Source: Microvelia longipes
Lineage: Eukaryota; Arthropoda; Insecta; Hemiptera; Veliidae
DNA: 64,000 nucleotides
Reading direction: 5' to 3'
NCBI GenBank assembly: GCA_018340805.1
Contig: JACMZG010000008.1
Coordinates: 31,320,014 to 31,384,013 of the forward strand
This document shows, piece by piece, positions 1 through 11,050 of the stretch (the first letter of the stretch is position 1; every line of letters begins with the position of its first letter). The notes under the pieces were generated by a model. It saw only the letters and a program-made list of their open reading frames with translations, was not told the DNA's origin and did no database searches. The position numbers and the translations under genes were made by a program.

Positions 1-1620
1 TATTAATTGTCAAGCTAAATTTTCGGTTATTCGTTGCTTAGAATGCAGGTTATAATTGAAATTATTATTAAAAGTGTTTTAAAATAATAATTTACGACAT
101 CAACGATATTTTTTAAGTGGCTTTGAAGTGTTTATTTTTACATCCTCAAAAATGCCAGTAAAGAAAGATTTTATTGCTATAAGTATATAATGACAGCTAC
201 ACAAAGTAAGTAAGTGAAGTAAATAAAATAAAGTAAAATATTTATTTATATTTTTATTTTGACTGCGCCTATCTCCCTCTAAAAAATTGTATATAAAACA
301 TGGCTGCAAAACGATTTTATTGCTTTGCAAAATGAAAAAGACTCGCTTTGCATGTCAGTAGTAAAATTTCTATCAATATAATCTCTTTTTACTGATGCCT
401 AGTTACATAATCTACTATTTTCTGTTCGACTTCTTCCAAAACATCTGAGTAATTTCAAATTTTTGATTTGTTGCCGTTTTAGGAAGTTCCTGTTTTATAA
501 CAGCATAAATGTTGAGATAATAAGCCGTACAGAAAGAACTTCTCAACCTGAATATAATACGTATCATCTTTTATTATTTATTACTGTTTGACGGCGAGAT
601 GAGAAGAGAGAGTTGAGTAATTAATTTTTTTTTTCAGATGATATCATAAAACTTTTACTTCAAATATTTTAATTTTTAAAAAAACTAATGAAGTATTTTT
701 GTTAATTCCAGTAGTAGTAAAACATCTGACGTGAACTGAACTTCTTCCTAATACTATTCGAGCGAATTTAAATGTTTAAATATTTGATTAAGAAATAATT
801 TGTTTACTTTACAAAAAAGATATGAATCAAAGTATGAATTCTATAATTTTTAATAGCTATCTGTGTGTTTTCAACAAAATGTTTTTATATTTAAAAAATA
901 GTTTTTTTTTTAGTTCATACAGTAATTAAAAATAACCTTCCTTTGATAAACATGAAAGATAACTTGTACAAATATGTTAGTATTAATTAATTTCTTTCTT
1001 ATAGTTTTAAAAAGCATCATCACAGGATTAGTCAGTTTTAAAAGGTTGCTTTTAATCGTTTTTTTGCAATTTCCTTTTTTTTGCTGAAAGGCCCCTCGAG
1101 GCACAAAAGTTACAACGCTTTGGCTTCTACTTTCCAATCTTATGAAGCAATTTCAACTTTTTTTCTCATGTTAATATGCTGTGTTTTTTTACCAACTTAA
1201 TATAACTCTTGACTTTTTGAATAAATAATCTCAATAGTAATGTACGCTTAGATTTAAAATGCAATTATTTTAATTATAATGTTAAATACTGAACACTCAA
1301 ACCCGTTTGCGAATAAACTCCTTATTAAATTATTTTAAAATATTAATATCTTGTTGAAGAAATTAATAATACTACCATATTATGATGTTATAGAAAAGAT
1401 AAGTAAAACGGAACTGGACTTGTTTGGAATTTGTAGCGAATTTTAGACAGAATATGATGCTTGAGAAGGGTACGCAAATGACAAAAGTAGAAGAGACTGA
1501 GTAGGGAATCGATCCCATTAAGTGATTTTTAGTGAATATTCATAGGAAAAATGAGGTAATGAGGTAGGGATCATACAGGAGCACCATTCTCGTCATGGTG
1601 CAAGACCTTTAGTTTTACTA
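1..1620. other. AT-rich non-coding DNA
   Basis: I see no gene, RNA or clear repeat here. The open frames are short, low in complexity and lack splice-site support. The stretch may be intron or distal intergenic DNA of the - strand gene whose first exon is at 9588-9926, but that is inference. Confidence 0.5.
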
Positions 1621-1625
1621 TTAAA

Positions 1626-2133
1626 ATTATGGCGCAGAGGTTTGCGAACCGAGCGCATTTGCTTTAAAATGCTTGTTTTCTTGGACAACAATTCATTTTT
1701 GGCTTAACATAACCTGAGCAATAGCGTAACTACATATTCCATTTTTCTGATTTTCTCAAAAGAATTATTTATTGCGCATATTTATCCCATACATTACACT
1801 GAACTGCGGTTATCATTTCTAAATCGGCACGACACAGCATTATTTGTGCTCAACTATAGCTCCGTTTTATGATAATTTTTAAAATGCTTTAGCTCTAAAC
1901 CATTGAAACAAAAACAAATTCGAGCGCACATCCCTTTAAAAAATAATTCTGGCGCGGCGGTCCGCATGTCGGGCGAATTCCTTTGATGCGTGTTTCCGTG
2001 CTAAACAACAATCCTGTTGGAATGATAATTAATATGTTTATACATACATAAGTTTACAACTACTAAGTAAATAATTCCGACGCGGTGGTCCGCTGTCGGG
2101 CGAATTTAATTTAGAATGCGTGTTTCCGTGCTA
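1626..2133. repeat. Three diverged direct copies of a GGCGCGGCGGTCCGC motif repeat
   Basis: A module of about 60 bp recurs near 1626-1683, 1942-2004 and 2069-2133. Its core reads GGCGCGGCGGTCCGC, then CGGGCGAATT, a run with TTTGATGCG, and GTTTCCGTGCTAA. The last two copies are clearly alike; the first is more diverged. The same core (GTGCGGAGGTCCGC, then GGCGAATTTTCTTTGAAAT) forms the outer end of the foldback element at 10670-11050, so these are probably ends of one non-autonomous DNA element family. No coding capacity is seen. Confidence 0.5.
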
Positions 2134-2189
2134 ACAACCCATTTCTTGCTTAAGGTTCCGGTTCATGCTTAGAACCTAAGCAGTTACTC

Positions 2190-2225
2190 GAGGACGTAGC
2201 GAGAATGGGTATAGCGAATTCGAAA
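2190..2225 (+). repeat. Tail fragment of the 5S-containing repeat family
   Basis: The sequence GAGGACGTAGCGAGAATGGG followed by TATAGCGAATTCG resembles the conserved 3' tail (GAGGATGAGCGAAGCGAGTC-type) of the dispersed family whose best copy is at 60372-61165. Only the tail is present. Confidence 0.4.
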
Positions 2226-2639
2226 AGAAAAAAGTTTTTTCAAAAGGAAAAATATGTACAGATAATAAACATACGCCCCGCTTTTCCTTTCCAAGAGTTC
2301 AAATTTATATTCGATGGTATTGCTAAATAATTTCAAAATATATTATTAAATTAAAGACAAGTCGAAAAACGCTTTAAAGATCTTACATTACCTTGGTGAT
2401 GTTGAACAAACATGATTTAACATTGAGAATGCTATAAAGCTATCCAATTCAAAACAAATTACGACTATGTGACGCTATTGTATTGTACTCTCAACCAATC
2501 AAAAGATCTGTATTTTTTATAACTCCTGACGTCACCGCCATCTTTTAATACCTGAAGGTGCCTTACGTTGAGCCATAGCTCTTATATTATTCCACTTATG
2601 GATAGTAAAAAAAATTAAATAAAAAATAAATGAATGAAT

Positions 2640-3195
2640 AAAAAATCGGATATGGGGTACCTCGGAACTTTTCCTCATCGTATTGCATTCACTACGCTCA
2701 TTCTCCCGGTGTCGGATTCGCTTCGCTTGTCCTTAGAATATACAATTCGCCAAATTTGTACTGAAATATGTCTGGAAATAGTAAATGCATCCGATTCATT
2801 CTCATGACCGCGCTCAATGCTACTTAACTTTTATGATCCAACAAAAATCATGGATATATTAGGCATATTAAAACGAAACCTACTGTACTTATTTATTAAG
2901 TCAAGGTATACTCTTGTACTAAATTTAAAATCAATTGAATTATTTTCTGATTTTTTTTACATTTTTTTAAAAAAAACGTGCGCAAGTAATTTGATAAAAA
3001 TTGAACTAATGCTGATAATGAGATGAAACTCTCTAGAATAAATACACTAGGAGCTACGATGATAACACACTCATAGACAGACAACTTTGCGAAAACCTCT
3101 CTGGAGGCCTTTAAAACACCTGAAACAAATAATTCCGGTTTTATTCCGGGTTCGGATTTTTTGCAAACACAATACTTTACCTCTATACCTACGGT
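2640..3195 (-). repeat. Copy of 5S rRNA-like dispersed repeat, minus orientation
   Basis: Read on the minus strand this matches the 60372-61165 copy in order: a 5' part with TATTGTGTTTGCAAAAAATC, CAAAGTTGTCTGTCTATGAG, TAGCTCC, and TTTCATCTCATTATCAGCAT; then the 5S-like GGATCATAAAAGTTAAGTAG followed by GAGCGCGGTCA; then the tail GACAAGCGAAGCGAATCCGA and GAGGAAAAGTTCCGAGGTAC. The 5S-like block is shorter than at 60961, because box C has been replaced by unrelated bases. No ORF is seen. Confidence 0.7.
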
Positions 3196-3857
3196 ATAAA
3201 TAAGGAAAAGTAAATATGATTAATAAAGAAATAAATATGATCAATATATGAGATATTGTTCGTATGGAAATAATTGTTCAGTAATGATTAGATTAATTTT
3301 AAAGGGAGAGTTACTGTTATTGTTGAGTTACTGTACATAAAGATTAGTAAAAATATTATTATAATAATATGTTTTATTAATAGTAAAAATTATTATTATT
3401 TATGTTTCCTGTTCCTGTTTCCATTGAACAGATGATCGTTTTCCATACACATATAATACGATCCGGTTCTTGCATTTAGTCGATTGTTTAGTCGATCGAG
3501 ACTGATGTCGTGATAACTAATCCCGCCAAAACATCATGTCTTTTATTCTGAAGGTTATAAAAAAGTTTTAAACAAATATATATATAATTAAATTGTAATT
3601 ACTTTGCATTGTAATATAGTTACACTAAAAAAAAAAAATATTTGAAAAGTTATATGATGAGAAACGATGGTCATATTACAAATACGATGGCTTCTAAAGG
3701 TACATACATATCGAGGGATCTAGATTCCATTTCCCTTGTACTAGCGTATCCGACTGAATTCTCTCCTCATGGTTCTTATAGCCTATTTAACCCTATTTAA
3801 GTATTTAACCTATTTAAGCGTACTTAATACGATCCGCGGATTTAGAATACTTGTGAA

Positions 3858-4010
<153 letters not shown>

Positions 4011-4494
4011 ATATAAACAAGGCTTTTCTACCTATAGACTTCAAAAAAGAGCATATAATATGCCCATGCATATTAATTCCTACTATTTGCCCATGAATCC
4101 ATATTCATACAAATATTTGGAAAATTGTGCTAGACACAGATGTAACTGAGACATATTTGTACTCATACGGCTTCACAACGCTTTATTAAAAGGACATTTT
4201 ATTAAACTTTTTCTGGGTTAGCGAATTTCCCAGAGGAAATAATGTTATTTTGAATTTTAAGTAACTCTATTGTGATACGCCCTGATGCAACCCCTTAATG
4301 AGGTCAGTTTTTCCTCTCATAGGACTTGTTGCGTAGGTGTTGAATCGAAATTAGGGGGAAGGGAAGAATGGGATTTTATGTTTTTATGTTCCTTCCTCCT
4401 TTCTGGAGGCAGGGAAACAATGCTGGAAATTACTTAAAAATTACTGCTTTTTTATAATTTTATAACTTTTATAATTTAGGTTATCCATACCTTT

Positions 4495-4580
4495 TTTTAC
4501 AAAAGGTATAGAAATTCTCCGCGTACCACCAGTCTCCAATGGCACCCGTACCACACTTTGAGGGCCCCTGTTCTAAATAA
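4495..4580 (-). mobile_element. Possible hAT-type transposon end fragment
   Basis: On the minus strand the segment begins TTAGAACAGGGGCCCTCAAA, then has GTGTGGTACGGGTGCCATTG and GGTGGTACGCGGAG. This layout (a CAGGG-type end, then CTCAAA and GTGG-type words) is typical of hAT superfamily termini. No transposase and no second terminus were found, so the call rests on word resemblance only. Confidence 0.35.
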
Positions 4581-4599
4581 TAAAACCACAGCATACAGT

Positions 4600-5400
4600 C
4601 CTAAACTCAGAGTATGCCCATAATTTTATATAGCGATTCCTTCTCAGGCGTCTCAAGTTTGGGTTTGTTGATTTAGCACTTATTTTACTAGTTTATCAAG
4701 TTGCTCTGCTATATACCTATAGCAGAACAACACAGTAATGTAAGTGCTAAATCATCACCAGATAACACAGCTAACAAAAAAATAAACAAGCTAACTAAAT
4801 GCTAAACCAGCTAACTAGAGAAGCCTAAGGAGAAATCGTACAACTAAGCTATGCTTTGTTCTTTTTTTTACAAATAAGCCCTTAGTATACAAGAACGTCA
4901 TTTCAGATAAAGTGAGACTTATTTTCCTTATGAATAATGTAAATATAACAAAGGAATAATTCTTACTATGACTCAAGTTATCCTCTTAAATAAAACCTTC
5001 AGGCGCTGCTTTTTTTGAAAGCAAATAGATCAATGATAGATTTTCAGATCATTCGTCAAATAACTTCAAAACAAGCGTTTGAGGTAAAATAATTCTTAAA
5101 ACCAAATGAAAACGTTGTATTGTTTTGTCTCGTGTTGCAAATATCTGATATTTGTAAACTCATAAAACTTAATCTTACTTAATATTCGTCTTAAATGCAA
5201 TTCTAAGTTTATTTAATACTCGTTCTGTGAAGATAATACGTCCTGTCTACTCCAGTCTAAATTTAAATCTAATTTTTATAACCTATCGTTACGTTTTTAG
5301 CCCATTGGCTTTAAACGAGTACTATAAGTTTATAAAAAGATTTTTTTTATTATTATAATTATATACTCCTGGCTACGAATAAGATATATTAATGTATGTT
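4600..5400. other. Non-coding, nothing recognised
   Basis: AT-rich sequence with no supported ORF, RNA or repeat structure that I could identify. Confidence 0.5.
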
Positions 5401-5403
5401 CTT

Positions 5404-5917
5404 TCTTTTACAGGTTAGTGATAGTGATTAGAGAGAGGTAAGATCACCTTTAGCAAGTAGGCCACGTTTTTGGGCCCTTTTTCCCTTAGATAGAAGATAG
5501 TGTTCTACCTTATGAATCCTAGGGCTGGTATTTTCCGTCTAACCCACAGAAGAGCCGTGACTTTAATATCAGTTTCTATAGATAGAAACAACACGTGCCC
5601 CACTGCGGTACTAAACTTTCCTGCTCTCGAAATCATAAGGCAGATATATAACTTTATATAAACTACTATTGAAGGTCCTAAATTTGGCCTAAACCCAAGT
5701 TCATTTAGGGTTAGGGATCTTTTACGAGTACCTGACATCGTACAGGCTCGGAACCACCGGCTTAACGTCCCTTTCGAAGGACGGCACGTGAAAGGATTTT
5801 CATCCCTCGCATGAAAGTCCTAGAGGCCCCGACAGGGATCGAACCCGGACTGTCTGGGTTGGAAGGCGCACGTGCTAACCATTACACCAACGGAACCTCC
5901 ACCTCTTTTACAGGTTA
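5404..5917 (-). mobile_element. Full-length tRNA-derived SINE (family 1) with 14-bp target duplication
   Basis: The element (5418-5903, minus orientation) is bracketed by perfect 14-bp direct repeats TCTTTTACAGGTTA at 5404-5417 and 5904-5917. Its head is tRNA-like on the minus strand: GGTTCCGTTGGTGTAATGGT with an A-box-type TGGTGTAATGGTTAGCA, then a B-box GGTTCGATCCC about 35 bp on. The 3' end carries short TCACTA repeats. It is about 486 bp, nearly the same as the copy at 33281-33778. The body is not coding. Long exact target duplications suggest a recent LINE-driven insertion. Confidence 0.9.
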
Positions 5918-7600
5918 TTGCTCGTCTTCATTATATTTCACTGCAGTAATAATTTTTATCTTCTTACTGTGGCAAAACTAGACATTACTAGATCTTTTTT
6001 ACACAAATCATAAGCAGAAAATGTCTAGTAAAGTAAATAGTTTGTTTAAATTACAAGGGTAAAGCAGCATGGCTGCGCTTATAGGAAAATTTGTCCCAAC
6101 TCCAAACAATAACTGAACTACATGCCATGTCTGAGAAATCGCAATTTTTTCCCCACTTAGTTAATATATCACTTTAGTAAATAGGTAAACTTTATGACGT
6201 AAAAACATGATAAGATAACGAACTTAACGATTAAAGGTCATTTCAAAAGTAAACGCCCATTATAATTAAAAATAAAAAAATTTGCACTCCTTATCAAGGC
6301 GCTTTTCTCTTAGTGCGGAGTACTAACTGCTAGTGCTTAGTTATTTAACTCTGCAATGCATCAGGATGACAGAAGATGATTAAATTAAAATAACAATTTT
6401 AAAATTTATTATACATTGCTAAGTAATTAAATGCTATCTAAAAGTTAACATAACTGTATTATGTAAACCCTCCTTTTTATAAAGCTCGAGGCAAAGTTTA
6501 TAACGTATTTCAATCCTTTTCAGTCATAATGTTTATTACTTGTAATTAATACTTAAGATTAATAAAAACCAAATTTAAATTAGCTTAGTGTTAAAGGCTT
6601 ATTTTAACCACCACACTAATAGAGCTGTCTCGACATATTTTCTGTTCATACCTTGTCGTTACAAGGAAAAGTAGCGAAAAAACCTTATCTTAATCACCAT
6701 ACCATAGATTTATTATTTTATGGAAATGTTTATTAAAGATTTGCAAGATAACATATTTTATCTTTAAAGATAAATCTTAATGATCTTATTCCAACGGAAA
6801 AATTTTAAGAACTTTAGTGTGAACTGAGCTTAATATTTCTGACAACTCTGTAGTAATTTCTATAAAATTTAAAAAATATTAAATTTAGATCTAATCGTTT
6901 GAAGAACATAATTAAACTTAAAATGACTACTCAAAGTTTTATAAAATTGTTATTTCATTATTTTGTTATTTCATTATTTTTTAAATATTTTGACTCTCTT
7001 TTAACAGGAAGTACAATATTACTAATTTATGTGATTCTTATTTACCCGATTAATTAATAACAAACTAAATTGAATTGAGTTTTAAGCGTTTAATTTATTA
7101 ATTCGTTAAGTAAAATGTCATCGTGTAAAAATATAAGTGCTTTGGCAGTCGGCAACACGTGGACTTTGTTTGGTGATTAGTGGTTAGAAATTAAGTCGGT
7201 CCAAAATATAGATGACGGACAAGTAGAATTGTTTCCCTCTCTAATTATTTAGTTGTTTCCCCCGCAATATATATTTAGTGTGCCCTTATTACCACTATGG
7301 CATTGTTAAACGTAATGAATGACGCTATCTCTGATGGCGATGGCGCAGGGGAACATAATTTTTTAAGACGCGTTTTTCTTACCAACCCATATAATACAAA
7401 GAACAATTAACATAAGAATAAGAACATTTAGTCCAAAAATATTTTCATTATTATTATCATTGACGTTCTGCCACCAAATGATAGTTATATTTAAATTTTA
7501 AAAAGAAGAGGTCTTATGGCTCCCAAAAAAATACATAAATAAAAACAGTGAGTAATGTCTATCATATTAAGTTAGAGACAAAAAATAAGAAAGAAGAAGT
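5918..7600. other. Non-coding, nothing recognised
   Basis: AT-rich; only short unsupported frames. I see no RNA gene or clear mobile element. Confidence 0.5.
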
Positions 7601-7603
7601 CTG

Positions 7604-8609
7604 ACGCAAAAACATGACCGTCGAGCTCCAAAGGTTTAACCCGCTAAATTGATGTATTTTTACTCCCTGATAAGGAGGTCTGCCTAGGGCCGAAATTCCC
7701 CGTTATGAAACATAACGGGGAATTTCGGCCCTAGGGCCTCATCATAGTCCGGAAAATGACCACATAATCAGTTTTTGTCCTATAGTGCTGTTTCTATTGA
7801 TTTTATCAAAAAGGTTGAAGGGCTCATATTTATGTTTATTAAATTTGAGACAAATCAATTTTTAAACCATCAAAATTGAATCAATATAACCAGAGATTTA
7901 ACTTAGGAATTAAGTTTAATGGACTGTGAGAAATCTTAATAAGGAATATGAGATAATGAAGACAGCTGTCCGAGTTTTATTAGAATAATTTATTCCATAT
8001 TAGAGCTTTCGCATAATCACCACATATTTTTGTTTACATATGTGGGGTTGTAACTATATTATTTATTTTTTACTAAGGATGCCAAGCATCGCTTGTGCAA
8101 AAGCTCTTATATGAAATAAAAATCTAATAAAACTCGGACTGCTATCTTTATTATCTCATATTCCTTATTAAGAGATATAACTGTTCAAATATTACCGAAT
8201 TTACAACAAAAATCTCTAATTTACTCTCTAAAAAGCACAAAAACCTTTAAAATTACTTGTTTTTCCATCTTATCATGTTTAAGATCTAGGCAGATTTAAA
8301 AAATTAAGCATACTCTATTTAGAAAATGAGAGTAAATTTAAATTTTGTCGCAAATTAATAATCTTAAAAAATAGCCTATAACCTATAACTTTTTGATAAA
8401 ACCAATAGGATCAGTCTGTATGGCATAAACTGATTTTGGGGGCATTTTCCGGACTTTGAAGAGAGGCCCAGGTGCCAAAATTACCGATCTGAAATGGCAG
8501 ACCACCTAATCAGGTACGGTCCTTTACCAGAGGATCCTTTACCAGGGAGCCAAAATAAATCAATTTAGCGGGTTAATCCCTTGGGGCTCGACGATCACAT
8601 TTTTTGCGT
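7604..8609. mobile_element. About 1-kb foldback (near-palindromic) element
   Basis: The two halves are imperfect reverse complements. The outer ends read ACGCAAAAACATGACCGTCG going in and, from the right on the minus strand, TACGCAAAAAATGTGATCGTCG. Both then have GAGC(T/C)CCAA and TTAACCCGCTAAATTGAT. The inner arms (about 7930-8015 and 8090-8176) share CTTAATAAGGAATATGAGAT and GTCCGAGTTTTATTAGA. There is no ORF of note. This is the form of a foldback-type MITE. No clear target-site duplication was found, so the exact ends are uncertain. Confidence 0.75.
7683..7735. repeat. Perfect 25-bp palindrome with 3-base loop
   Basis: The arms 7683-7707 and 7711-7735 are exact reverse complements around the spacer AAA. 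The arm reads CCTAGGGCCGAAATTCCCCG and ends TTATG. It is GC-rich for this region and sits inside the left half of the foldback element. Confidence 0.95.
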
Positions 8610-8652
8610 ATTTTTTTATCTTTACAGCTTTAATAGAACTTTATATCTTTAA

Positions 8653-8726
8653 TAACTTATTTTATGTATTGGCTTATACATGTAATATATAACTTATGTT
8701 ATGTATTGGCTTAAACATGTAATATA
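8653..8726. repeat. Two-copy tandem duplication, 37-bp unit
   Basis: TAACTTATTTTATGTATTGG followed by CTTATACATGTAATATA is repeated immediately with two substitutions (8653-8689 and 8690-8726). Confidence 0.8.
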
Positions 8727-8915
8727 TAAGTTTCTTACTTCTCCTTGTTTAAATTGTAATTGTATATTGCTTTTGCACTAAAACTTTGATCCCGAGACTT
8801 AATTCAATTTCAACTCAAACACCAAATTCTCAGTTATTTCTACTTAATATGTGCTATTACAGAAGTTAATCCTAACCTCAAATTTCAACTATTTTGAAAA
8901 CTTTTGGCTACTAGC

Positions 8916-8966
8916 GCTACCTAGAGTGCTTGTATAATCATTATACAGGCACTCTAGCGCTACCTA
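8916..8966. repeat. Short inverted repeat (hairpin)
   Basis: CTAGAGTGCTTGTATAAT is followed at once by ATTATACAGGCACTCTAG, giving an 18-bp stem with one mismatch and almost no loop. The flanks GCGCTACCTAG are also duplicated on either side. Confidence 0.8.
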
Positions 8967-9587
8967 GTGGAGAATTCAAAAAACTAAAAATATTGAGAGT
9001 TATTGTGGAGACAAAAAAAATACTCTATTTTTTATCTCTAAAGAAAGTAAACTACATTATTATTGTTTACTATTATGGCAATCTACCTTGTAGAGGACTT
9101 CAAAGTAAAATTTCTGAGAGTTAAATAATAGTTGAAAGAGTTAATAAAAGAAGTTAAAAAATATGATAATAACATGAGGATTTTAAAGCAAACTTGCAAA
9201 AAGTAATGAAATCCCCACCGAAACTCTTAAAAGTCCAGCGTAAAAAGGTTTGAGGTCTTATTTTTCGTGAGCCCTATGAGCCTCACTCATTTTATATGGC
9301 AAGGATAAAAGCCATTAATGATTTCATTTTGTGATTAGGCTAGTACGAAGTGCACGCAGAAGATTATAATAATGTGGTTCTTCTGTTAAATATACGCCAA
9401 ATGCAATTTCGCTGTACAACCCAGTACTTAAGTAGAAGCTTAGGTTACGATGCGTACGGGCCGTAAGTGAAATCATCCATCCTTTTTATGCTTGTCATAG
9501 AAATGTGTAAGGCTAATGAGACTTGGTGATGCAAATTTCAATGGAACTAACGAGCTAGTATAAGGCAACACAAAAAGATTTCGTTAC
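8967..9587 (-). other. Start of intron 1 of the unidentified - strand gene
   Basis: This follows the splice donor at 9587-9586 on the minus strand. I see no further coding exon here or elsewhere in 1-9587, so intron 1 probably runs past the left edge or to small exons I could not see. Confidence 0.5.
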
Positions 9588-9926
9588 CTTTTTACGTCTG
9601 ACAACCTCTATGTAGGAGATGGGCTCGAACTCGTCTCCTGATAAAGTTGAACAAGTTGAAGTAGATGATGCTTTCCTTACACCTAGATATATTCCTTCCG
9701 GCCATGCCACGTCCTGAACAGTCAGCCCGTCTGTCCATTGCGCACTATCACACAAATTTAACACATCTAAACGAGATTGTAAATTCGAAGCTTCACTAGG
9801 ACCTTCCGTTCTCGTTTCTTCGTCTAAAATTGAAATTTTTCGGATTTCGATTTCGGAATGATCGGAAACGACAAGAGCCGGGGGCGGTCCTACGACTCCG
9901 ATCCGCCTCTCTCTCACCGCCGCCAT
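9588..9926 (-). CDS. First coding exon of an unidentified protein (113 codons, partial gene)
   Basis: An open frame starts at ATG 9926-9924 with MAAVRERRIGVVGPPPALVV and reads to EVVRRKK. There the sequence AAAAG|GTAACG gives a good splice donor, so the exon ends in phase 0 after 113 codons; the 10 codons beyond it to the in-frame stop are intron read-through. The composition looks coding: it is GC-richer than its surroundings, has mixed residues, and is Ser/Thr-rich in the middle (KASSTSTCSTLSGDEFEP). There is no signal peptide or membrane segment and no motif I recognise, so I assign no function. It points away from CEP164, about 2.4 kb apart, so the two genes are divergent. Later exons were not found in the window. 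Confidence 0.7.
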
Positions 9927-10085
9927 ACCGCGACTCCGATGTCTATCCTCACCCGCATCCTTATACCGACTATCTACACCTGACCAAGGTCGCTCCGACG
10001 GATCGATTATTCCGCATTTGGATTCGTCGTGTTAAAATTACCTGAATACCCCCGTACGAATTCTCGCCGTATATCGCATACTAGC
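9850..10085 (-). promoter_or_regulatory. CpG-rich probable promoter and 5' UTR of the - strand gene
   Basis: From about 9850 to 10085 CpG is frequent (GCCGCCATACCGCGACTCCG, GGTCGCTCCGACGGATCGAT and similar) in an otherwise AT-rich, CpG-poor window. It surrounds the start codon of the 9588-9926 exon. A CpG cluster at a 5' end suggests an unmethylated promoter. No TATA box is claimed. Confidence 0.5.
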
Positions 10086-10669
10086 TATACAATGATATTA
10101 ATACAATAACTAATTAAATACGACTACGACACAGCTGACAGCTGATAGAGTCATTATACCGATAATGTCTCTATCAATACATCACACTATAAATTCCTTG
10201 ACAATAGTATGCGTATATTATTCAAATTGATATCACAAACCGATATCTAAACTCATTAGGTAAATTTCTATTTAACGACATAAATACCTACCTAATTTTG
10301 CATGTGAAAATTTAATTGTATTTTTTTGTATGAAATATTTTTTTTTAATTTTATGGTACCAATGGGAAGTGTATCTATCGAGTTACAGGTAGGCAATATA
10401 TTATAATTAAGATCAGAATGATGGCAAAACACGCCTAAACCGAAGGGCAGAGTTTTTAAAATAGTATTCAACATCATGTTACCTGTATAACAGGATGTTT
10501 TTGAGAGATGAGTTTGCATGAGTTTTATTCTTATCTGTAATGATGTCAAATGAAACAGCAACCTCGCTCCCCTGAAAAAATATTATTTATTTAATGCGAT
10601 TGCGACACTTAAGGGTTTCTGCATAAGAAAATTCTAATATATGAACTTTAAAACTTCAAAATACTTTTG
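10086..10669. other. Intergenic, nothing recognised
   Basis: Sequence between two divergently transcribed genes, with no supported ORF or repeat. Confidence 0.4.
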
Positions 10670-11050
10670 GTGCGGAGGTCCGCAAGCCTGGCGAATTTTC
10701 TTTGAAATAGGTGCTTTTTTACTGATCAATCCTTTTTTGTAAAAACTTTTTGCTTAATTTTTCTCTATATATTTAATAACTTGGGCTGCATCCTCACTTC
10801 TTGTTATTTAATTTTTCAAAGAAAATGCGCAAAAAAGTTCCATAAACTGACTTTCAAATAATGCTGATTAGTGTAATCTATGGTATAAATATGTGCATTT
10901 TCTTTGAAAAAATTAAATAACAAGTTTTGATGCAAGGTTATGAAATATATACCGAAAAATTAAGCAAACATTTTATTGATAAGCAAGAAAACGTGCATTT
11001 CAAAGAAAATTCGCATGGCTTGCGAAGGAATTTCTTTTACAGAGATAACG
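10670..11050. mobile_element. About 380-bp foldback MITE-like element
   Basis: Long imperfect inverted repeats span about 10670-10832 and 10892-11050. The best part is 10800-10832 against 10892-10924, where CTTGTTATTTAATTTTTCAA plus AGAAAATGC pairs almost fully with the right arm. The outer parts share GCAAGCC(T/A)GGCGAATTTTC-type words with CTTTGAAAT. The outer end matches the repeats at 1942-2133. The short ORF inside is a by-product. Confidence 0.7.

Noticed and set aside
5830..5903. tRNA gene on the minus strand
   Set aside because: It has A and B boxes but no proper acceptor stem pairing, and it is the head of a 486-bp SINE with target duplications.
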